Below, one piece after another: positions 5,857-13,047 of a stretch of 15,704 bases of DNA (position 1 is its first letter; each line of letters begins with the position of its first letter). Under the pieces are notes generated by a model. That model was not told where the DNA came from and made no database searches. It was given only the letters and a program-made list of their open reading frames with translations. The stretch is from an uncultured Lachnospiraceae bacterium (GTDB lineage Bacteria > Bacillota > Clostridia > Lachnospirales > Lachnospiraceae): contig CAMNWW010000026.1 in NCBI GenBank assembly GCA_946566415.1, forward strand, positions 1-15,704. The letters run 5' to 3'. The translations under genes were made by a program, and so were the position numbers.

Positions 5857-6854
5857 CGCTGTATATCTTCCTTCCCCTCTTCCCCCACCTGATTATACAC
5901 GTCCACTGCATCCAATATGTGAAACGGCTTAGTATTATGGTCGCCGTCCGCTCCCGCCGTCACCAGGATATATTCTTTTCCATTGATCTTGGCAAGGCTC
6001 GCAAGACAAAGTCCGGCCTCTTCCGTATATCCTGTCTTTCCTCCCAGAATTTCTCCCCCGGCGACCTCAGCGCTCTCCATATTTTTGAACAGGGTACTGT
6101 AAAATGTCAGCCCGTCTGCATGCCATTCTGATGGGAAGGAGGTATAGCTGTGTGCTGTAAACGCATTCCGAAAGGTTTCATTCTTCAAAGCATACTGTAA
6201 AAGAATCGAAATATCCTTTACTGTGGAGTAATGATCCGGGTCATGCAGGCCTGTAGAATTGCAGAAATGTGTGTCCTTCATCCCCAGCTCGTCCGCCTTT
6301 TGGTTCATCAGAGCCGCAAACTCTTCTTCCGACCCAGATATCCTGTCTGCAAAAGCAACGCAGCATTCCGCCCCGGAAGGAAGCAGTATCCCGTAAAAGA
6401 GGTCCTCCAGACGAACCGGTTCCCCGGGTTCAAACCCTGCCATTGACGCGTTCTGCACATATAACCGCCCAAAAATCTCATCCGGCAAGGTTACCGTTTC
6501 CTCCATATCTTCCGTATATTCCGCCGCCAGAAACGCCGTCATGATCTTGGTAAGGGACGCCGGATAAATCTTTTCCTGTGTATTCATCCCAGCCAGCGTT
6601 TCTCCTGAATCTGCATCCAGCAAAATGGCATATGGACTGTACAGATGTTCTAAATCAACGGACGATTCCCATATTCCGCCGCTTAATTTCTTCGGTTTTT
6701 CTTCAGTCGAAGATGTAAAATGCCGGATTAATACACCGGCGTTATAAACCGTACCGCCCAAAATCAGAGCCATTAGGATTATCGTTATCCCGACGATTAT
6801 ATTCCTCTGCCTTCTCTTTCTCCTGTATCGTCTTCTATATTGCTTTTTACTCAT
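5829..6854 (-). CDS. Membrane-anchored D-alanyl-D-alanine carboxypeptidase (S11/VanY-DacA-like)
   Basis: This 341-residue enzyme would trim the terminal D-Ala from peptidoglycan stem peptides outside the cell. It has a very basic N-terminus (RRRYRRKRRQR) followed by one membrane helix at about 19-37, so it is an N-anchored protein rather than one with a C-terminal amphipathic anchor. The penicillin-binding motifs are S100-L-T-K103 (catalytic Ser100), S160-G-A162 in place of the commoner SxN, and K273-T-G275. The ATG at 6854 has AAGGAGA upstream. It lies downstream of the VanR/VanS-like pair on the same strand, separated by an operator-like box pair and a hairpin. Its last ~14 residues (from KEDIQ on) appear to be supplied by the inserted cassette and overlap the third cassette gene; the catalytic core is untouched. 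Confidence 0.92.
   Translation of the reverse strand: MSKKQYRRRYRRKRRQRNIIVGITIILMALILGGTVYNAGVLIRHFTSSTEEKPKKLSGGIWESSVDLEHLYSPYAILLDADSGETLAGMNTQEKIYPASLTKIMTAFLAAEYTEDMEETVTLPDEIFGRLYVQNASMAGFEPGEPVRLEDLFYGILLPSGAECCVAFADRISGSEEEFAALMNQKADELGMKDTHFCNSTGLHDPDHYSTVKDISILLQYALKNETFRNAFTAHSYTSFPSEWHADGLTFYSTLFKNMESAEVAGGEILGGKTGYTEEAGLCLASLAKINGKEYILVTAGADGDHNTKPFHILDAVDVYNQVGEEGKEDIQRHFPASYSM
5872..5902. repeat. 31-bp direct repeat, right copy (att-like)
   Basis: Identical to 4749-4779. It lies inside the - strand carboxypeptidase gene, encoding VYNQVGEEG at residues 319-327. Everything to its left (residues about 328-341) would then be cassette-derived coding sequence. Confidence 0.9.
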
Positions 6855-6880
6855 GTTCCCTCTCCTTTTCTATCGATATA

Positions 6881-6920
6881 CAAAAGCTCCTGTCTGGCAG
6901 TCATTTTACCAGGCAGGAGC
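6881..6920 (-). terminator. Rho-independent terminator-like hairpin before the carboxypeptidase gene
   Basis: On the - strand, GCTCCTG (6920-6914) pairs with CAGGAGC (6892-6886), and, after a single mismatch, CTGG pairs with CCAG around an 11-nt loop. TTTTG follows. It would end the VanS-like transcript. Only 26 nt separate it from the carboxypeptidase ATG, too little for a promoter, so it may act as an attenuator in that gene's leader. The T-run is short. Confidence 0.65.
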
Positions 6921-6943
6921 CTTACGCACTTTAACATTCAGTT

Positions 6944-6979
6944 GTTTAAATCCTAAGAAAAGGTTAAGGAAAGGTTAAC
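6944..6979 (-). promoter_or_regulatory. Candidate operator/promoter of the carboxypeptidase gene: TTAACC box pair
   Basis: On the - strand GTTAACC (6979-6973) and CTTAACC (6968-6962) lie 11 bp apart, followed by CTTAGG (6957-6952) and a TTTAAAC (6950-6944) that could serve as a -10. The segment TTTCCTTAACC is identical to part of the box array before the left ABC operon and has the same orientation toward its gene. It overlaps the end of the VanS-like coding sequence. Binding by the VanR-like regulator is a reasonable guess. Confidence 0.45.
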
Positions 6980-8027
6980 GATCCAATGGAAGAGCCACGC
7001 AGAACGTCGTCTCTTCCTTTTCACTTTTTGCCGTGATTGTCCCTCCGTGCCAGGTGACGATCTGTTTCGCGATAGCCAGTCCCAATCCTGCGCCCCCGGT
7101 ACTTGTAGTCCGTGACTCATCCGCACGGAAGAACTTCTCAAAGACCGCATTCAGTTTCAAAGGCGGTATCGTCCTTCCCTTATTGCGGAAACAGATTTTT
7201 ACCTCCGTACCTGTATCCTCCGTCCAGATCTCTATGGCGGTATCACGGTAACTGTACGCAATCGCGTTTTTCAATATATTATTAAAAACCCGTGCCAGTT
7301 TGTCAGGATCTCCGAAAACCGCCATGTCGTCCCCGACATTTAGCTCCACCGTATTCCCGTGGGCCTGCAAAAGAGGGTAAAACTCATCCGTCATCTGGAC
7401 CAGCATAAAGCAGAGGTCGATCGTCTCTTCCTCCAATTCCATATATTGTAAATTATAACGAGTGATATCAAAAAATTCATTAATCAGTTTTTCCAGGCGG
7501 AGCGCCTTATTCAGCGTTATTCCGATATATTTTTCCCTCTGGGGGGAGGGCATGTCCGGCGCCTCGTCAAGCAGGCTCAGATAACCGATTACTGAGGTAA
7601 GCGGTGTTTTTAGGTCGTGCGCCAGATAGGTGATAAGATCATTCTTCCTCGCCGTCTCCTCCTTGAGGAGCTGTTCATGTTTCTGCATGAATGATTTGAA
7701 TCCTATGATCTGGGCTGAAATCTGTGCGTATTCCTTGTGGAACAGCTCCGGCTTCTCCTCCTCCTGCTTCATATATGCCTGGATTTCTTCACTGATCGCT
7801 TCGATATTTTCCCGTACCTTTCGTTTCGCATAAATACGGGATACCGCGAACACAAGCAGGATTACAAGCACCACGGCCATGCACATCAACGTCAGGATGA
7901 GACTCTTTACTCCAGGCCAGTAAGGCTCGCGGACGATTACTCCCTCTCCCGCATAATCCGGCTGGGATTCCATCATATAGTTGCGTTCAAACCAGTCGAT
8001 AAAGATTCCGTTTCCCATGCCGTCCAC
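6975..8027 (-). CDS. VanS-like sensor histidine kinase
   Basis: This 350-residue kinase (from GTG 8027) has a strong VanS look: YLAHDLKTPLTSVIGYLSLL with phospho-acceptor His137, the segment LDEAPDMP, the phrase MLVQMTDEFYPLLQAHG, an N-box around NNILKNAIAYS at 249-259 and a G2 box TGGAGLGLAIA at 310-320. A membrane helix spans 42-64, after about 40 residues that would be outside the cell. The GTG has no ribosome site. The frame is open upstream and encodes another hydrophobic segment (LVLLCFAGIILCFLAF) directly after the end of the regulator gene, so the natural protein probably starts near 8095 and has two membrane helices. It would sense a wall-active agent or wall precursor and phosphorylate the VanR-like protein. 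No vanHAX-type ligase genes are in the window. Confidence 0.88.
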   Translation of the reverse strand: MDGMGNGIFIDWFERNYMMESQPDYAGEGVIVREPYWPGVKSLILTLMCMAVVLVILLVFAVSRIYAKRKVRENIEAISEEIQAYMKQEEEKPELFHKEYAQISAQIIGFKSFMQKHEQLLKEETARKNDLITYLAHDLKTPLTSVIGYLSLLDEAPDMPSPQREKYIGITLNKALRLEKLINEFFDITRYNLQYMELEEETIDLCFMLVQMTDEFYPLLQAHGNTVELNVGDDMAVFGDPDKLARVFNNILKNAIAYSYRDTAIEIWTEDTGTEVKICFRNKGRTIPPLKLNAVFEKFFRADESRTTSTGGAGLGLAIAKQIVTWHGGTITAKSEKEETTFCVALPLDR

Positions 8028-8100
8028 AAAATCAAATGCCAGGAAACACAGAATAATTCCTGCGAAACATAATAAAACCAGCTTTAAAGTATCATTATTT

Positions 8101-8796
8101 TTACGGTTCGATTTTATATCCGCACCCCCAGACTGTTTTGATATACTTCGGATTCTCGAAAGAATCCCCCATCTTCTCCCGCAGATGCCGGATATGGACG
8201 GTTATTGTATTATTATTTTTGCTGAAATACTCGTCTTTCCAAATTTGATGGAACAGTTCCTCCGCACTGACTACTCTTCCCTTCTGCCGGCATAAAATGC
8301 AAAGGATCGAAAACTCTGTCGGAGTCAGGGACAAGGGTTTTTCATTTAAGGTACACTCATGCGTCCTGATATTGAGAACCAAGCCAGAATGTACTATGAC
8401 TTCATCCTCCGGTTCTGTCCCCGTATTATACCGCTTGTATCTGCGAAGCTGCGCTTTCACACGCGCGACCATTTCAAGCGGCAGGAACGGCTTAGTGATA
8501 TAATCATCCGCGCCCAGGGTAAGGCCCGTGATCTTATCTGTCTCTTCCCCCTTCGCCGTCAGCATAATGACCGGGTAGGTGTGCTTCTGCCGTATTTTCC
8601 GGCATATTTCAAGTCCGCTCATATCCGGCAGCATCACATCCAAAATTGCCAGATCAATTTCCTCATTTTCAATATAATCCATGGCCTCTGCCGCCGTATA
8701 GGCCTTATACACAATAAAATTCTCGTTTTCAAGATAAAGCGCGGCAAGATCGGCAATCTCTTTTTCATCATCCACGATCAATATCTTATCCGCCAT
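8101..8796 (-). CDS. VanR-like (VanR-ABDEGLN type) OmpR-family response regulator
   Basis: This 231-residue protein has receiver residues D9, D10 and phospho-acceptor D53 (LAILDVMLPDMSG), switch T80 and K102 (DDYITKPF). The winged helix at the C-terminus contains SLTPTEFSILCILC, FSKNNNTITVHIRHLREKM and YIKTVWGCGYKIE, which match VanR of glycopeptide-resistance operons closely as I remember it. The ATG at 8796 has AAAGGACG about 8 nt upstream. The gene lies 33 nt after the NatB-like permease gene and just before the VanS-like gene. Probable targets are the operator boxes before the carboxypeptidase and perhaps the left ABC operon. Similarity to VanR does not by itself imply glycopeptide resistance; such pairs occur in many susceptible gut Firmicutes. 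Confidence 0.93.
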   Translation of the reverse strand: MADKILIVDDEKEIADLAALYLENENFIVYKAYTAAEAMDYIENEEIDLAILDVMLPDMSGLEICRKIRQKHTYPVIMLTAKGEETDKITGLTLGADDYITKPFLPLEMVARVKAQLRRYKRYNTGTEPEDEVIVHSGLVLNIRTHECTLNEKPLSLTPTEFSILCILCRQKGRVVSAEELFHQIWKDEYFSKNNNTITVHIRHLREKMGDSFENPKYIKTVWGCGYKIEP

Positions 8797-8829
8797 GATA
8801 TTCCGTCCTTTCTCGCTGCATTTCGCTCC

Positions 8830-10131
8830 TTAAGCTTTCCATACGGATTTCAGTACCGCGCCGATCTTCGGCGGTTTTCCGTAAAGCAGAACGCCCACGC
8901 GGTAAATTCTTGCGGAAAGCGCCCCTATACCAAAAACGGAAGCAATCAAGATTACGATCGAAATCACGATCTCATAGAACGGCACTGTACTCATGGCAAT
9001 GCGGGTAAACATCGCCATCGGGGAGGTGAACGGCACAAAAGAGCATATTTTCATCAGCAGATTATCCACAGACCCATTCGTCATGGAGAAGATAACTACA
9101 AAAAATCCCACGATGAACAACAGTGTGATCGGCATAACAGACGTATTGATATCCTCCAGCTTTGAGGCGGTGGAGCCGACCGCTCCATAAAGGAACGCGT
9201 AAATAAGGAAACCCAGCACAAAAAACACCAGCATGTAAATAAGCAGCTCTGTCGGTATAGCAAATATCGAAGAGATGATCTCATTTCCGCCCCAGTAAGG
9301 AGCATTGATCTGGTAGAACAAAAGCGCCGAGCCGAAAACCGCTACTAGCTGGATGAATCCTGCAAAGCAGGAGGCAAATACCTTGCCGAACATCATGGAA
9401 GCCGGTTTTGCGCTTGTGATAAGCAGTTCCATCGCACGGGAGCTTTTCTCCGTCGCTACGTTAGTCGCCACCATCTGCCCGTACAGCAGGATAACCATGT
9501 ACAGGGCAAAAATCATGATATAGGTATAGAAGAAATTCTGGATCTGGTCTTTGCCGAGGCTTTCTGTCTCATATGTGATCGGCGTCTGCAGAATCTCCTG
9601 CGCCTCCTCGGGAGAAACCCCTTTTTCCACCATTGCATTCATACGGAACATTCCTTCCAGCACCTCGCTTGCCCTGTACGAATTTTGATCGTTCATGGAC
9701 AGGTTTCCCACATAATACGTATAGGAAGTAAGGCTGTCAAAAACAAACGCGCACTCGGCATCCTCCGACAAAATCTCTTCCTTTACGTCCTCCGCGTCCT
9801 TTTCGGCTATACGGACGTCATAATCCATAAAAGCCTGGGAAAATGCCTGACGCAGCGTCTCCATACTGTCCGAGGATAAAGTTCCTTCTCCGCTTGCCGC
9901 AACCAGCATAACCGGATATCCCTCACGGTCCTCTGCCTGGCCTGTTCCCTGTTCGTCCATCCCCGCTCCTTCGGAAGATTCCTCTTCTCCGCCTACGAAT
10001 CCCCCGCTCACCCTGGGGAAGAACATGACGACCGCCACGAGCGCCACCAGGAAGATCGTAACGCCTACGAAGACCTTATTCTTCATGTACCCTTTCAACT
10101 CAAATTTAAAAATCGTTCCTAATTGATTCAT
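8830..10131 (-). CDS. ABC-2 type permease, NatB/YhaP-like
   Basis: This 433-residue protein has the NatB-type layout: one membrane helix at about 19-38, an extracytoplasmic domain of roughly 160 residues (acidic linker GGEEESSEGAG, then VMLVAASGEGT onward), and five or six membrane helices in the C-terminal half. The segment NVATEKSSRAMELLITSAKPASMMFGK is the typical conserved cytoplasmic motif of this permease family. The ATG at 10131 has AGGAGG 8 nt upstream and is 12 nt after the ATPase gene. With the ATPase it should form an efflux pump; NatAB of Bacillus exports sodium, but homologues handle peptides or drugs, and no substrate can be assigned here. Confidence 0.92.
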   Translation of the reverse strand: MNQLGTIFKFELKGYMKNKVFVGVTIFLVALVAVVMFFPRVSGGFVGGEEESSEGAGMDEQGTGQAEDREGYPVMLVAASGEGTLSSDSMETLRQAFSQAFMDYDVRIAEKDAEDVKEEILSEDAECAFVFDSLTSYTYYVGNLSMNDQNSYRASEVLEGMFRMNAMVEKGVSPEEAQEILQTPITYETESLGKDQIQNFFYTYIMIFALYMVILLYGQMVATNVATEKSSRAMELLITSAKPASMMFGKVFASCFAGFIQLVAVFGSALLFYQINAPYWGGNEIISSIFAIPTELLIYMLVFFVLGFLIYAFLYGAVGSTASKLEDINTSVMPITLLFIVGFFVVIFSMTNGSVDNLLMKICSFVPFTSPMAMFTRIAMSTVPFYEIVISIVILIASVFGIGALSARIYRVGVLLYGKPPKIGAVLKSVWKA

Positions 10132-10143
10132 CGCTTTTGCCTC

Positions 10144-11034
10144 CTATTCCTGGTCTCCTGCATATTCCACAAAAATATCATTTAAAGATGGTTCAAAGAC
10201 CCTGATCTCATCAATATCGTATTTTTGTGTAAGCATCTGCATTGTCTGTTTCTTATCTGCGGGAGAAGCGAGACGGATCAAAAGCTCATCCTCTCCGTTC
10301 CTTGTGCAGGAGGCTCCAAGCTCCGCCTGAATCTGTCCTGCATTTTCCGACCGTAAGATCAGTTTATCTCTTGTATAATTCCGCTTGATGTCATGCAGAT
10401 CTCCTGAAAGCACGACATGCCCGTTGTTCAGAATCGCGATACTGTCGCAGAACTCCTCGATATAATTCATCTGATGGCTGGAAAACAGCACAATTTTCCC
10501 TTTTGCGATTTCTTCACGCACTACATCCTTAAGGAGCATGGCGTTGACCGGGTCAAGTCCGGAAAACGGTTCATCCAGTATGACGATCTGAGGATTATGG
10601 GCCAGCGCTGTCACAAGCTGGATTTTCTGCTGGTTTCCTTTGGACAGCGTATCCAGGCGCTTTCCCCGGTGCTCGGTCATGCCGAGCCTCTCCAGCCAGT
10701 AGTCTATAGCCTTTACCGCGTCCGCATATTTCATTCCTTTTAATTCTGCGAAATATACCAACTGGTCGATAATTTTTTTCTTAGGATACAGGCCTCTCTC
10801 CTCGGGAAGATAACCGATCCCTGTCTTATGATAGTCGATAGCCTGCCCGTCAAGCGCTACTTCGCCTGTGTCCGCCGGGAACACATCCATCAAAATACGG
10901 ATCGTGGTGGTCTTCCCCGCTCCGTTCCTGCCGAGCAGCCCGAACGCTTTCCCACTGTCCGCGGCAAAAGAAATTCCTGTCAGGACTTTCTTTTCTCCAA
11001 AACTTTTGTGTACATCTCTGATCTCCAATCTCAT
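10144..11034 (-). CDS. ABC transporter ATP-binding protein, NatA/YhaQ-like
   Basis: The 296-residue ATPase has Walker A GRNGAGKT at 35-42, YLPEERGLYPKKK (the EERGLY motif typical of NatA-type ATPases) at 75-87, signature LSKGNQQK at 130-137, Walker B IVILDE at 150-155 and H-loop His187. The C-terminal 80 residues form the small extra domain of this group. Its ATG at 11034 overlaps the stop of the metalloprotease gene (ATGA), with AAGGAGAT inside the upstream gene as ribosome site, so translation is coupled. It powers the permease encoded 12 nt downstream. The gene is intact and of normal length. Confidence 0.94.
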   Translation of the reverse strand: MRLEIRDVHKSFGEKKVLTGISFAADSGKAFGLLGRNGAGKTTTIRILMDVFPADTGEVALDGQAIDYHKTGIGYLPEERGLYPKKKIIDQLVYFAELKGMKYADAVKAIDYWLERLGMTEHRGKRLDTLSKGNQQKIQLVTALAHNPQIVILDEPFSGLDPVNAMLLKDVVREEIAKGKIVLFSSHQMNYIEEFCDSIAILNNGHVVLSGDLHDIKRNYTRDKLILRSENAGQIQAELGASCTRNGEDELLIRLASPADKKQTMQMLTQKYDIDEIRVFEPSLNDIFVEYAGDQE

Positions 11035-12176
11035 TGAACCATCTCCTTTGCTTTTTCCATCAATTCCCTCTCCGCTTTTGCCTCGCTCGGATATGGATAT
11101 TTTTGCATATATTTATCAAATGCTTCCCGGACGGACCGTGCTTTTACCGGATCTTTTTCGGCCAGGAGAGCATATGCATACTCTGTCCGTATAACTGACG
11201 GGTACTTTTTCATCGCCTTCATAAATTTCTTCTGCTGTTTATCCAGCATGCCGTCCAGGACTTCCTTCCTGTTTCCGCGGATCATTTCACAATACATTCT
11301 GTCGCAGATAAGAAGGCTCCTGTACAGCCCCGGCATCCCGGTATCCAGATCAAGCATGTGTTCCATCAGGCGGTCCGCCTCGTCAAAACGTCGTTCGTCC
11401 ATCAGGCGGTTGCACGCAAACACCCCGACCGCCGCGATCAGGCTGTTCTTCATCGCCGCATCCGATGGAAGCGCAAACCATTCTTCCGGCATATCCTTCA
11501 GGCGGATCCCCTTTGCGACCTGCGCGTTTGCCTGCATCTGCACCCAGAAAGCACGAAGGGCGTCGGGATTCTTCCCCAGAGACATCGCGTTGTATCCGTC
11601 ATTGTCGATCTCGCCCATCCGCATAGGAATACCGTTCGTGGCGGCAAACACCACGCCAATCGCCGCCGTCATAAATAAAAATATCGCCGGCATAGAATTT
11701 TTTTCCATGAAAAGCGCCGCCGCAAGACAGATTCCCGAGACGATCAGGTTCATCAGCGCGCCGCCCATGTTATAGAGCGTCACGGGAATTTTCCCGTCCT
11801 TCATCTTTGGAGGCGCCATAAGGCACTGTCCGCCCGTCCCAGCAATACTGAACCGCCGAAGCTGAATCTTCCCATTCTCCTTTATCCACATAAAGTCTGC
11901 AATACGAAACGAAGAAAATGTGTAGCCGCTTATAAGGCCGCACACCAGATGCCCTCCCTCATGAACGATAATCTGCAGGAAAACCGCCAGATACAGCTCA
12001 AGGAGCATCAGCCCCAGAGAAATAAGGCGGCCTCCAAGCCCCGACGTTTCCGATACCTCCGTCGTATCCACATAGTGCGCGAACAAGATGCCGCATGCGA
12101 ACCCAAGGAGACAGAACAAAATCATTACAAGATACCGCTGCCATCCTTTTCTTCTCTTTTCGTTCTTTCTGTCCAT
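11031..12176 (-). CDS. M50 (site-2-protease-like) membrane zinc metalloprotease with C-terminal helical repeat region
   Basis: The 381-residue protein has a first membrane helix near residues 14-34, then a helix carrying the zinc motif HEGGH at 72-76 (HExxH), and a likely third metal ligand in EIDNDGYN (Asp near 193), the counterpart of the NPDG motif in site-2 proteases. Two or three further membrane segments lie between about 130 and 190. The last 170 residues are soluble and helical with TPR-like character (FDEADRLMEHML, DPVKARSVREAFDKYM). The ATG at 12176 is chosen over the one 18 nt upstream because GGAGGAAAAC stands directly before it. It overlaps the ATPase gene by 4 nt. An M50 protease beside an ABC exporter recalls peptide-processing loci such as yydHIJ, but no peptide precursor was found. 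Confidence 0.87.
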   Translation of the reverse strand: MDRKNEKRRKGWQRYLVMILFCLLGFACGILFAHYVDTTEVSETSGLGGRLISLGLMLLELYLAVFLQIIVHEGGHLVCGLISGYTFSSFRIADFMWIKENGKIQLRRFSIAGTGGQCLMAPPKMKDGKIPVTLYNMGGALMNLIVSGICLAAALFMEKNSMPAIFLFMTAAIGVVFAATNGIPMRMGEIDNDGYNAMSLGKNPDALRAFWVQMQANAQVAKGIRLKDMPEEWFALPSDAAMKNSLIAAVGVFACNRLMDERRFDEADRLMEHMLDLDTGMPGLYRSLLICDRMYCEMIRGNRKEVLDGMLDKQQKKFMKAMKKYPSVIRTEYAYALLAEKDPVKARSVREAFDKYMQKYPYPSEAKAERELMEKAKEMVQ

Positions 12177-12219
12177 GTTTTCCTCCAGTCCCATGTGTTA
12201 CGTTTTTTTATCGCTATAT

Positions 12220-13047
12220 CTATCCCAAAATCTCCACATCCATACTTCCCGACCGAAACCCTTCCAGATCGAGTGTGATATAAGAATATCCCAGTTCCTT
12301 CAAATACCGGATAATATCCTTTCGGTGTTCCAGCACATTCGGAAATTCTTTCTTATCCACCTCAAGCCGTGCAACCGCCCCGTGAACCCGGAGACGGACA
12401 TTATACAGCCCGTATTTTTTCAGAAATTCTTCCCCTTTTGCCGCCTTCTCCATCTCACGATAGTCTAGCCTTACCCCATAGGGAAACCTCGTTGCGAGAC
12501 AGGGGGACGCCGGTTTCTCAGCCACGGACAGTCCGTACTCTGCGGCAAGGCGGCGCACTTCCGCCTTGGTAAGCCCCGCCTTTGCCAAAGGGCTTTGGAT
12601 CCCCATCTCTCGGATCGCACGGATGCCGGGACGGTATACATGCAGGTCGTCCTCGTTGGTTCCTTCCACTAGGATCTGCACGCCGAGTTCCTGTGCTTTT
12701 TCCTTCATTTTGCAAAACAAATGCCTTTTGCACCGATAACATCGGTCTGTCGGATTATCCCGGATTCCCGCCTCCATCAGTTCATCGACCTGGATTACAA
12801 TATGCTCCGCGCCGATTTCCCCTGCCGTTCTCCTGGCGGCTTCCAGCTCCGACACCGGATGCAGGCGGGTCTGCATCGTCACTGCGTAAATTCTCCCGCC
12901 GGATTCCCGGCAGGTCTCAGAAACCATTTTCAATACGAGACTGCTGTCTGTCCCGCCGGAAAAAGCTACGATTATGCCTTGTCCTCTATATTCTTTCAGA
13001 AGATTCCAAAGTTTTTGTTTCTTCTCTTCATATCCTAATCCTGACAT
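12220..13047 (-). CDS. larE: LarE, pyridinium-3,5-dicarboxylate mononucleotide sulfurtransferase
   Basis: LarE inserts sulfur into the pyridinium dicarboxylate mononucleotide to make the thiocarboxylates of the nickel-pincer nucleotide cofactor. This 275-residue protein has the PP-loop SGGTDSS at 30-36, which adenylates the substrate, the segment LVEGTNEDD at 126-134 and the catalytic region PASPCLATRFPYG with Cys183. It also has a CxxC (Cys103, Cys106 in DRCYRCK). Three such cysteines mark the LarE type proposed to bind a [4Fe-4S] cluster, in contrast to the Lactiplantibacillus enzyme, which sacrifices one cysteine sulfur per turnover. The start ATG lies inside the end of larC (13-nt overlap) with AAAGGGG about 11 nt upstream. 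It is the last of the three lar genes; the metalloprotease gene follows after 43 nt. Confidence 0.94.
   Translation of the reverse strand: MSGLGYEEKKQKLWNLLKEYRGQGIIVAFSGGTDSSLVLKMVSETCRESGGRIYAVTMQTRLHPVSELEAARRTAGEIGAEHIVIQVDELMEAGIRDNPTDRCYRCKRHLFCKMKEKAQELGVQILVEGTNEDDLHVYRPGIRAIREMGIQSPLAKAGLTKAEVRRLAAEYGLSVAEKPASPCLATRFPYGVRLDYREMEKAAKGEEFLKKYGLYNVRLRVHGAVARLEVDKKEFPNVLEHRKDIIRYLKELGYSYITLDLEGFRSGSMDVEILG

Larger units (their letters stand above)
4749..5902. mobile_element. Candidate integrated cassette bounded by 31-bp repeats, carrying a toxin-antitoxin-like module
   Basis: Two exact 31-bp repeats, 1123 bp apart, bracket three coupled genes that are visibly more AT-rich than both flanks. 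The right repeat supplies part of the 3' coding end of the carboxypeptidase gene, and the left one carries the displaced end of such a gene. Collapse between the repeats would leave the kinase unchanged and give the carboxypeptidase a new tail ending NAR and stop. No integrase or transposase is inside, so movement would need a protein in trans or homologous recombination. The mobile nature is inferred from structure alone. Confidence 0.45.

Noticed and set aside
4749..5902. Ordinary insertion sequence or transposon
   Set aside because: No transposase or integrase frame, no terminal inverted repeats, and the 31-bp direct repeats are too long for a usual target-site duplication.
5829..8796. Complete vancomycin-resistance operon
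   Set aside because: Only regulator-like and D,D-carboxypeptidase genes are present; no vanH, ligase or vanX gene is in the window, so resistance cannot be claimed.
8359..9165. Long + strand open frame (268 codons) across the VanR-like gene and the end of the permease gene
   Set aside because: It runs antisense through two well-supported genes, has no ribosome site and encodes a sequence rich in Arg, His and Cys without family features.
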